Assembly: GCA_039105265.1 (NCBI GenBank)
Contig: JAPFFF010000007.1
Span: 6,076,001-6,140,000, forward strand
Length of the DNA stretch: 64,000 bases
Origin: Tritrichomonas musculus
Lineage: Eukaryota > Parabasalia > Tritrichomonadida > Tritrichomonadidae
Direction: 5' to 3'
The notes beneath the pieces are model-generated. The model was not told the DNA's origin. It ran no database searches and saw only the letters and a program-made list of their open reading frames with translations. A program made the translations under genes and the position numbers. How positions within the stretch are numbered: the first letter of the stretch is position 1; every line of letters begins with the position of its first letter. Positions 47,894 through 57,900 of the stretch are shown here, in pieces.

Positions 47894-48235
47894 ATGACCA
47901 AATCAACCAAAACTTACTTTATCACTCGTGACTATGAAAATAAATTTCCTCCTGAGTTCGTTAATTCTCGTAATGATAAATATATTTCATTTCAATATTG
48001 CCGTGCTACATGTGATGGATATTTAGACGGTGAAACCGAATGCCACGCATCATTTGTCCCACGTGATGAATACTGTGATTCTCTCGTTTGGTATGCTAAT
48101 TTAACACCCCCAGATGAAAACAGAAAATATAAATATACATTAAACCATGATAGATTTAAAGTGTGGTTCACTGATGCAAAAGGTAATGAAATAATACCTG
48201 ATAACTTCACATTATTCCTTAAATTTGAATATTAA
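47894..48235 (+). CDS. Polinton small conserved protein (SRNxxYI family), Element A
   Basis: A 113-residue protein equivalent to 33567-33896 of Element B (see the shared blocks PEFVNSRNDKYISFQY, EYCDSLVWYANL and FKVWFTDAKGNEI). In B it sits after the integrase, in A before the fibre region, so the gene order has been shuffled. TAAATG start. Compact beta-rich pattern; function unknown. Confidence 0.72.
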   Translation: MTKSTKTYFITRDYENKFPPEFVNSRNDKYISFQYCRATCDGYLDGETECHASFVPRDEYCDSLVWYANLTPPDENRKYKYTLNHDRFKVWFTDAKGNEIIPDNFTLFLKFEY

Positions 48236-48267
48236 AATATTTATTTTTATAATTAATAAATTAATAA

Positions 48268-51200
48268 ATGACTGCAATAATTACAAAACAAAATGCAAAA
48301 GATGGAGCATTCATCGGTGGTGGAGGTGGTAGTCCTGATAAAGACTCAGAATTTAAAAACATTCATGTTCACAATGATGCCACTATTGATGGAGACATAA
48401 TAATGTCTTCAAATGATCCTCAAAGTTTAACATTAAGACTTGCTGATATTGACGCCTCAGTTTCTTCATACAATCAACAAACCATGAAATTTACGGATGA
48501 ATTAAACAATCATGAATCAAGAATTAAAACATTAGAAGAAAAACAAGATGGTGAAGATGGTGACTTTTCATTTGAAGATGGTATATATGATTTCATCATT
48601 ACTTCAGATAAATTAACGGAAAATTTAGATCAACCAGATTTAAATTCGTTATCAATCAAAACTGAATTTGGTGAATATATCGGTGATGTTTTCGAAATAG
48701 AATTACCTGCATATATGAAATTACCAAAAGCAATTATAACTAAAACTTCTAAAGAAAACATGTTTAAAAATCCTATTGTTAACATTTCAAATGGAAATTA
48801 TGAGTTGGTTTATCAAGAAGATGACGTTGGAGCAAAAATATATATGTCAAATAAAAAAGGTGATACACCATTAAATTTATATACATCTGGATTTATGAAA
48901 ATAAATTATATCGCAAATCAAAAAACAAATGTTAGTTGTGACAAAGCTAATGATTCAAATAAATTAATAAATCTTAAGTGTAATACAATAGATGCGGACA
49001 ATTGCTTTAAATTGTATCGTTCTCCATTGCCCGACTTTTATGAAATGAAAGCTTACGGTGTAATAGATGATAAAACAAATCCTTTATATTATGCTGATTG
49101 GGGATATATTCCTGGTAGTCCTGAATTTGAAGCATTAATTGATGGTCAAACTTTTGAATTTCACGATGAAGCATTCGGTACTGATTACAAAATGACTAAA
49201 CAAGGTAATGAATGGGTAGGTACTAATTACAGTTTCAATATACCCCTGAAATTAACACGTAAAAATCCTGGTTCTCATGAAGTAGCTTTTATATGTATTG
49301 CTAAAAATGAAGCTAATAAAAAAGTATTACACACTTTCGCTGGTTATGATAATCAAGGAAACCCATTTGAGTTATTAGTTAATAAAGGAATGTTAACACC
49401 AAAAGATAACTGTAAAATTCAAACGTATAAAGAAGATAATGACGCATGGAGGGTTTACATTTACCCCGTCAAAGATTTTGCTAATTGTACATATTCAGCA
49501 ACTTTAAACATTAATAATAAAACTTACGACTTCATTGTTGACTTCGAATATAAATCTTCAGGATTAAATAATTATAAACTTCAATCTGACAATTATTTTG
49601 AATTACTTGAATACCATTATACTTCACCTTTGCAAGTCGGTAATCCACCATATGGTTTAATATTATATATGCCAAAAGATGATGAATTAATTTATACAAT
49701 TGCTGATGTAAGTTATGAAAAAGGAATGAATACATTTGAATTCTTAGCTAATACTGGTTATTATACTGTCTCACCACGACCTGAAGCATGCACAACATTA
49801 TATACAAACTTTAACATTCAAACTTCAGGTGTAGTCATAGGTGAGAACATTGAATCCCACGTTTTCGTTTTAAATTCATTAGGTAACACTGTTGATATTG
49901 CGGTTAATCAAATATCAGCACTTCAAAATTATTGTGCAAAGTTAGAGAAAGAAATTAATGATATGAAAAATAAAACAAATTGGTTTGATATAGTTATGGA
50001 TGTCGTACAAATTAGTAACTTTTGTTTTAACTTTGGTGGATTAATGAAAGTTGGTGCTGAAGGTATATTTGGTGCATTAAAATTAGCGTTTAGTAAAAAT
50101 GCTGGATCAACTGTTAAAGAAGTTGCATATGTTGATGAAATAATTGACGATGGATTAGTATTAGCACCTCGTGAAGTAGTTGAAGAAAAACCATATGTTG
50201 AAACAGAAATTATAATTCCTGATGAAAGATTATGTTTTAAATATTACTGTGAACATATTGAAACTAATTATAAAGTTGATGTTTCATTTATGGTTGATGA
50301 TATTGGCGAGATGTACCGAATTTACGAATATGAGTATAACGAAAATGGAAGTATTGAATGTTTGAACTCAGATGTTGCTGATATTTCAGCTATTAATTGC
50401 GAATTAGTTTATGAATTTCCATATATTTTAATTTATGGAACAGTTCAACCATCATTTGTTAAACTCAAATACACCCCAGCAGCTAAAAACGATAATGAAT
50501 TATTATTAGGTGAAACATTAACTAATAACCAATTATTAACAGCATCAGCAACAAAAAAATTGATTGAAAACCATAAAGTGCAATTAAATGAATCATTCGC
50601 GAATAAATTAAGTGAAACATTAAATAATTATGCAACTGTTCGATATGTTCAAGATAATTATCCGTCATACACATATTTAAACGCAAACTTTAAAAATAAC
50701 GATCAATTATAAAATATATTAAATGCTTATGCATTAAAAACAGATATGACCCATGCTATTGAGCAAGTGAAAAGCGAAATTCCAGAAATTATTGAGGGGC
50801 AAACAACTATTCAATTCAAAATTGAAAATAATACAATTCCTGATTTGGATTACGACAAATATCATGAAATGATTGAGCAATATGGGCTGGATATTGTTTC
50901 AACAAACAATTTCTATACGGCTCATTATGTTCACGTAGATTATTCGTACAATGACGATCAACCCTCTCAGATAATGCGTATCGAAGGAAGTAGTTCTGGT
51001 CTTTGGTTTATGTATGACTGCCATGAATTAATAAATCCAGGAACTGGTGAAACACCGGAAATTTTATCATGTTCAATAACCAAAAATATCGAACCAACAG
51101 ACAAAAACGCTTTTTCTTCAAGATATGTGTCGAATACTTTTGCTTTGAAAACGGATATCCCTGAGATACCCACAGATTTGGTTAATGAATCTGCATTGGC

Positions 51201-52092
51201 AACAGCTTTGGAACCGTACGCGAAGCTTGCGAACTTAAGTGAGTATGCTAAAACCAAGGACTTGCCAGATATGGTCCAATATGAAACAAAAACAACAGCA
51301 GAAGGTAAATATGCATTGAAAGCAGATATATCAAAAGAGTATTTCACTGATAGTAGTGGAGAGGTTTATATCAAAGACCCAAACAACATTCTGACATTGG
51401 GTGGAGCAAATCAGACATGTAGTGATGCACCTCTCATGGTCATGAAACCAAATCATTCTCGAAATACAAGAATATTGAGCATTGGCAATCAACTTGATAG
51501 TTCGAAGGAAAGATGGTTAGATTTTGATATTAATGTAAAAAGTGATGAAGCGACCATCAAATACAATGAAATAACAGCATTGAAAATTACTCAATCAAAA
51601 GTTTGTATTATGAATGCATATGATATGAACGGCAATGCCTATGCTAAAATCAATTCCAACACAACTATTACTCATTACTGTCCAATTGAGGAATCAATGA
51701 ATTCAATAAATGATTTTGTAATTGGTGCACCAGTATATATGACCGGTAAAGTCTATAAATATGTAAAAAATAAATTTGAACCATCAACTGAAGACGATAC
51801 TACAGATTGCATTTGTTCAGTAAAGACAAATGGAAAATGGAATGAGTATGTTGGAATTTGTGTTAAGATTGATGAAGTTAATAAATGTGTAACATTTGCG
51901 ACACATGGAGATTATTTAGTTAAAGTTACAGATACATCATGTTATGGAATTGGGGATGAAGTTTTTATTGATGAAGGAGAATTGAAAACGTTAACTGGTC
52001 AAACAGCTATTACATCAAAAATACACAGAACAACGGTGGGCGTGATTACAGCAAAAATAAATGATACAATGTTAGCTGTCTTCAAATCTTGA
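48268..52092 (+). CDS. Element A fibre-like region
   Basis: A fibre-like coding region made of two long open stretches with a short gap; about one interruption. The N-terminal part starts with GAFIGGGGGSPDKDS, a short coiled coil (NNHESRIKTLEEKQ) and long beta-rich segments. A block NTFEFLANTGYYTVSPRPEACTTLYT and the hydrophobic part after it match the Element C fibre (NPFEYIIKQQFYEVSPNP, GATTLYTDYNI). The C-terminal domain (ITHYCPIEESMNS onward) matches the Element B fibre end. So parts of fibres are shared across three elements in mosaic fashion. TAAATG start. Confidence 0.65.
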
Positions 52093-52127
52093 AGGCTGGA
52101 TCAAAAGATCCGTATTTAAAACATAAA

Positions 52128-52769
52128 TTAATACGTCATTTTCAAACTAATTCCATATTTAACAAATTCACTATAAATGTTATTGTAATCATATTTTAAC
52201 TCACTAGTTTTACCATCTTTAGTAATCAATATTTTTGAAACATAAATGATTTTGTTTGATTTTGCGGTACATCCAGAACATCCAATATCTTCATTAAGTA
52301 CCAAATCAACTTTTTCACAATCAGTTAATAACTTTATCATGTTCATTAATAACTTACTTTCACAAACAACGTAAGCATTTATTTTTAACGGATTTGATTC
52401 ATACATTTCAACTAACATTTGTAAAAATTGGTTTTTCTTCTCTAAGTCCTCAATTTCATTTCCTAAATCTGCAATACCTCTGTCTCGAGTTAATGGGAAA
52501 TTGCTGTTTGTTGGAGGTTGAGATTGATAGTTCAAATCCTCCGTCGTCGGAATATATAAAGTTTGACCAACCGGTGGAATATCCGCAGGTTGGTTCGCTT
52601 GAGTAAAATTTACGTTTGGATTAAGAGGTTGAACATTAGGATATAACGGAACTGTTTGAGGTCGTGACTTAGTTGATGGTTTAATGTTAATGTTAACATT
52701 TGTGTTTTGTTCTTGCTTAATAGTGTTATCGGTTTCACTACTTAATATTCTTGCTTGCTTTAATGTCAT
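52128..52769 (-). CDS. Element A cysteine-pair protein (ARILSSE family)
   Basis: A 213-residue protein: MTLKQARILSSETDN, then a disordered Pro/Asn/Gln-rich middle with NPNVNFTQANQP, a coiled coil (IEDLEKKNQFLQML), and a C-terminal domain with IGCSGC and YGISLKM. Matches 27246-27803 in Element B throughout. Convergent with the fibre region. Its 5' end is 51 bp from the divergent amphipathic protein gene. Function unknown. Confidence 0.75.
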   Translation of the reverse strand: MTLKQARILSSETDNTIKQEQNTNVNINIKPSTKSRPQTVPLYPNVQPLNPNVNFTQANQPADIPPVGQTLYIPTTEDLNYQSQPPTNSNFPLTRDRGIADLGNEIEDLEKKNQFLQMLVEMYESNPLKINAYVVCESKLLMNMIKLLTDCEKVDLVLNEDIGCSGCTAKSNKIIYVSKILITKDGKTSELKYDYNNIYSEFVKYGISLKMTY

Positions 52770-52820
52770 ATTTAGTTTTAAATAAAAATATTAAATCATA
52801 ATTTTTAATTAAATTTAAAT

Positions 52821-53048
52821 ATGGCTTTTGGTAGTTGGTTTAAAAAGTTAGCGGGTAAATTTAAAGAAGCAGCTAAAGATTTCGCTGATGGTTTTAAATT
52901 TGGATGGAATAAAACTAAATCAATAATGGAAAAATTACCTGTTGTTGGTAATGTAGCGCGAATATTACCTAAATTTGATAATTCAAATAATCCAGCAATT
53001 AAATATTTCGGTAGTGACGGCTATTATGTTAAAGATAAAGGTTCTTAA
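52821..53048 (+). CDS. Element A second amphipathic small protein (pVI-like)
   Basis: A 75-residue protein starting MAFGSWFKKLAGKFKEAAK. The first seven residues are identical to the protein at 23656-23976 of the same element; later parts differ. It thus looks like a paralogue. An amphipathic basic helix is followed by KLPVVGNVARILPKF. It overlaps the end of the convergent basic gene at 53029 by 20 bp. Confidence 0.65.
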   Translation: MAFGSWFKKLAGKFKEAAKDFADGFKFGWNKTKSIMEKLPVVGNVARILPKFDNSNNPAIKYFGSDGYYVKDKGS

Positions 53049-53259
53049 CGGCTCTGTTTAATAATTGTCTTACTTTCATACACTGATCATATTTATTTTG
53101 AATTCTTCGACGACTAAGTTTTCCTTTCTCCGTTGTTGGTTCAGGTTGACTTAATACTTTTCTATAATATTGAAGACGTGAATTTATGAGTTTCAACGTT
53201 GGAGTAGCGAATGTTTTACGTTCATGACGTTGTTTAAGGGGTGGTAAGGCTTGAGACAT
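53029..53259 (-). CDS. Element A small basic protein
   Basis: A 76-residue very basic protein (MSQALPPLKQRHERKTF), helical, with RRRIQNKYDQCMKVRQLL. It could bind DNA, like core proteins of adenovirus, but no homology is shown. It is possibly the positional equivalent of 27823-28056 in Element B, since both share PTLKxI and lie near the cysteine-pair gene. Confidence 0.5.
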   Translation of the reverse strand: MSQALPPLKQRHERKTFATPTLKLINSRLQYYRKVLSQPEPTTEKGKLSRRRIQNKYDQCMKVRQLLNRAVKNLYL

Positions 53260-53363
53260 ATTTTTATTATGTGATAAAAAATTAAAAAATTAAAAATAAA
53301 CTAAATAATTATTTTTGCATTCATGAAATCATCAAATATCTTTAATTTAATTTATTTTAAATC

Positions 53364-54971
53364 ATGACTGAAACATTATTTAATAACACAGATGGAATAA
53401 TTTCATATGTGACAAGTAAGATAAAAAAGTATGAACCGAATAAATTTGAGACACAAGTGAAATATCATATAAATCATTATTGTGAAAAATATTTGAAAGT
53501 GAAAATTCCAGCTCAACATATAAACAATTTCTATATAATTCATTACTTAACCATTCGTGATATAGTAAAGGATGAAGAACATAGACGTAAAGTAGAAATG
53601 GAACATGAACGAATGGCAGATTATGATGTAGCAGTGAGAATAGCAAGAGAGGATTTAATGAGTAAAGTTCATAAGAACAAAAATAAATTATCATTTGTAC
53701 AAGTTAAACGTTTAAAATATTTTCAGCCATTATTGGATGAAGATATAAGAAACATTTATGATGAATATGAAAGAGAATATGAAAATGAGCACAAGAGTGA
53801 ACCAAAAGTAAGAAAAAAAACGTTTGGTGATAAATTAGATAAATTTGTTGTTGAACACATGAATGATGATTTATTAACATATGATGATTTTGTAAGAGTT
53901 ACTAGTGGATGGAATAGAGGTAGACGTTCAATTAATAATTGGTATGAAGATTATAAAAAGAAATATTTTAAACAACCGGGAACAACGATAAATTATGATG
54001 AAAATGAATTAACGGGGTTGATTGGTTATAAAAGTAAAGATAAAGTTAATGCCTTAAAATTAATTAATCCAGAAATGAAAGTAAGTGATGGAAAAATAAA
54101 GTCATCATTTGATTTGAAAAGAAATATTAAAAATTATCAACTTCATAAATGCACAGCAAGGAATACATGGATTATTGATTTAATGTTCGTTGGAAAACTG
54201 GCTTATTTAGTTGCAATAAATGCAAACACTAAATATTTATATGTGGAGTTATTAAATGATATGATTGATGATAAAACATTTACAAAACAGAATTTAAAAA
54301 GTAGTGTTTCATATTTGAGAGCATTAAATAGAATGATTGAAAAAGGAATGAATGTAAAACATTTAACGGGTGATGGTGAAAAAAGTTTTAATTCAAAATT
54401 AGCGTGGGAGTCATTTTATAATTCACGAGGAATTGATTTTAAACCAGTTGAAAGACAAGTAATGGGAAATTATCCCGATTTCATGAATAAAGAACAGAAA
54501 GCAGTTAAAAGTGATCCATTACATGGAAGTTTGGGCGTTATTGATAGAGTAATTAGGAGTATTAGAGATATGGCATATGTGATGAAAGTTGGCGTAATTA
54601 CACCAAATGTTATGGATGAAATAGTTAATCAATATAATAATGCACCACATAAAGGTTTAAGTAAATGGGCAGGCTTTGAAGTAACACCGAAAATGGTAAA
54701 TGATGATTCTGAATTAGAGGAGTATATAGTAAGGCGAATATGTCAGGAGAATTGGAAAGTAATGAATAGTCCCGGATTTAGAATAAATGAAGGTGTAAGT
54801 GTTAAAGTTTATAACGAAAAAGACACAATGGGTAAAAGACGGTCAATAATTCAACCCGGTGAATTTAAAGTTATTGGTTTCAAGAATGGATTATATGAAG
54901 TTAAAGGTAATGTTAACGGTAAAAATGGAAAAATACAAATGATACCAAGATATAAATTAGATTACGTTTAA
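53364..54971 (+). CDS. Element A retroviral-type integrase, long form
   Basis: A 535-residue integrase. The N-terminal 220 residues are charged and helical and have no counterpart in the B integrase. The rve core has Asp in WIIDLMFVGK (about 271), Asp in TGDGEKSF (about 336) and Asp at the aligned third position in GVIDRVIRSIRD (about 393). The C-terminal module (about 470-535) is a basic SH3/chromo-like barrel (VKVYNEKDTMGKRR, EFKVIGFKNGLYEVKG). It overlaps the end of the convergent polymerase gene by 4 bp. Confidence 0.87.
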   Translation: MTETLFNNTDGIISYVTSKIKKYEPNKFETQVKYHINHYCEKYLKVKIPAQHINNFYIIHYLTIRDIVKDEEHRRKVEMEHERMADYDVAVRIAREDLMSKVHKNKNKLSFVQVKRLKYFQPLLDEDIRNIYDEYEREYENEHKSEPKVRKKTFGDKLDKFVVEHMNDDLLTYDDFVRVTSGWNRGRRSINNWYEDYKKKYFKQPGTTINYDENELTGLIGYKSKDKVNALKLINPEMKVSDGKIKSSFDLKRNIKNYQLHKCTARNTWIIDLMFVGKLAYLVAINANTKYLYVELLNDMIDDKTFTKQNLKSSVSYLRALNRMIEKGMNVKHLTGDGEKSFNSKLAWESFYNSRGIDFKPVERQVMGNYPDFMNKEQKAVKSDPLHGSLGVIDRVIRSIRDMAYVMKVGVITPNVMDEIVNQYNNAPHKGLSKWAGFEVTPKMVNDDSELEEYIVRRICQENWKVMNSPGFRINEGVSVKVYNEKDTMGKRRSIIQPGEFKVIGFKNGLYEVKGNVNGKNGKIQMIPRYKLDYV

Positions 54972-57900
54972 GATTCATGAACTTCATAATTGTTGGCTCT
55001 TAATCCTTTTATAAATGGTGCGCATGCTTCATTCGTTAATACAATCATTTTATTATGAAATCCAGTTAAAGCATTTTTGTTAATCGTTATTTTTGACATA
55101 ATGTTATGATTCATTTGTAAGTTAATGTTCTTACCTGATTTAACACTTTGATTATCTAATATATCCTTATAATCTGATGAAACAATTTTATTAGTTTTTA
55201 ATGAAACACCTTTAAGTTTTAATGATTTGGTCACACCTTCGTGGGCTTTGCCCTGAGCATCTATAAATGCGTTATTCCATATTGTATAACATTTAGGACA
55301 TAAAGCTACTTGATTATCACCGTATTTTTCAACACAGCAACCCAAAATTTTCTTTTCATCATAAACTGTATTAATTGATGGATCAGGCATGAATTTATAA
55401 ATATTTTCGTCATAAAATTGTTGATCTTTAATGATGTGTTTAAATACTTGATCATTTGATTCATTCATGTTTCCAGCAATAGCAAAATAAGCTGAATCAG
55501 TGTCTGCAGATGTTAAATGAAATTTATTTGTGTCTAAACATTTAAACATAAAGTCATAAATGAATGTTAAATACCAAAATTTAGCATTATCAAGAGTGAA
55601 GAATGCTGTTTGAATACATGTCTTACACCTGAATGATTTAGGATTTGATTGAATAAGGAATGTATCATCAGCAATTCTGGAACCATTAATATAAGTATCT
55701 GATACAATTGATTGATAAGCTTTATCTGAATCACAAATTTTAACCTTACTATATTTTTCTGTATTCATTCCATCATAACCGTATGAACCATTCATTGATA
55801 TTTTATAAAATTTTTCGTTTCCGGATGATTTACCAGCAATAATATCTTGACGTTTACGCATGAATTCGTTAACAAATGGATGAAAAGCTTTATTTGCCTC
55901 ATACAATGATAAATTAAGGATATCAATGACTTTTAATCCATGATCAATGAGGAACCATAAATAATAACAACCAAATGATTTAAATTCACCCATTGTATCT
56001 AATGTCATTGTTAATTTAGTATCTGTTTTATCAATAACACTAATTTTATTTTTCTTTCCATATTGATACATATATTTACCAATAACATCTTCAGTATTTT
56101 TAATATCAAAATTACGAAATACTGGTGGAAAGTTAATGAGATCATTTATTTTATTAATGGGACATTCTAATTTAACTTTAGCTCTAAATATCAATTCAGG
56201 ATTTGGTTCATATCTATGTTTAGTATAAATTATATTCATACATTTTTTATAAACTTCATCATTTTTGTTTCCATTTTCGTCATAACATTCAAAACGAGTA
56301 ATTAATGAACCGGGCATATACATAATGCCTCCATGATAAGGGTTAAATTCATGATAATTTGACGAAAATGATGAAGGATAAAGTGAGTTGAAATCAACAC
56401 CCACAACATGTGAAACAATATTTGGTGTATCATATGAAATAACTTTATTGTGTTCAAATTTGAATTTATTAATGTGTGAAACACCACGGATATTTTTACG
56501 ATGCATGACCATTGATAAACCACCTGTTATACCTTCACGTAAATCATAATATTCTTTTTCATTTGACAAAATAGATGGTAATTTATGAAGCCGACAATAT
56601 TTATTTAATTGAATTCTTAAACGAGTCACTTTATCATCTGAACGATTTCTTAATTGATTGCATGATGCACAAGCTAATAAACAATTACTTAATTCATGAC
56701 CTATATCATTATTGATTCTATCAAGTGTTGGTTTATTATGATTTGTGAAATGTTCACCACAGAGATGACATTTACCAGTTGAAGGATTATTATATAATTT
56801 CATGAATTCATCAAAATCATCTTCTGAAACTACTTTATTTAAATTACGTTGAGGTTTGTTTGGATTTAATTTATTGAATCGTTCATCTTGATAATAATAT
56901 GAATCACATTTATAACTCCACCAATTTAGACTAGGAATGAAAGTATTTGATGTATTGATTATATTATAGTCAATTGATGGATCAAAATCTTTATAAGCTA
57001 GTGCGTATTTAATACAAACTGAATTTTTAGATAATGAAAGATTTGAGATTAAATCAACGTTATATTGAGCGTTTAAATTAATGAGGTTATCAATTGGTTT
57101 AATCATCATTTCAACGTCATTATCATTATATGAAAGTAAGTAATCCCATCGAGTATTAAAACGTTTTGAATCTTCAAGATATAGGTTATATTCTTCTTCA
57201 GTAATGAGGAAACGTTGACCAAGATATGAATAAAAGTCTTTATATTCGAATGGTTGAGATTGTGAAAGTACAACATTAAAGTTTTCAGTATTGACAGCTT
57301 CATATGGAAAAACTCCTTTTGATGAATTGGATTCACCACCAAAATCAATACCAAATTGTTTTAATGTACCACCAGCAATGAATGCTTGGGCATCAATGAA
57401 ACGTAAAGAAATTTTATCAGATTTAAGAATGAATTGTTTAAGAGCAGTAGATGAACCAATTAATGAGTTATTATCAACTGACCAAGAGCAATTTTCACCT
57501 TTATGATTAAAATATTGTTTAAATAAATTTGAATCAAAACGTGATGAATTAAATCCAAATACGGTAACTGTTTCGAGATCATGAACTATATCTTTTGGAT
57601 CTTCAATATTGAGCATTTGTTTATAAAAGTTAATTTTATCATTAATGATTAAATGAGCTTGATTAAACATATATTCAATCCAATGAATAATAAAATCTTT
57701 ATCACGCGCATCAAAATGTTTTGTTAAAGTTCCTGATGAAAATTTAATGCAACAACTAACGGATAAAGGAACTAATCGTGAATTAATCGTTGTTGATTTA
57801 GTTAATGATTCATTTATTGAATGTTCCATTGTTTCAAAATCATATGTCATATAATATTCTTGAGGTTTGAATTGAAGGTTATGAGCTAGACAATATTCAT

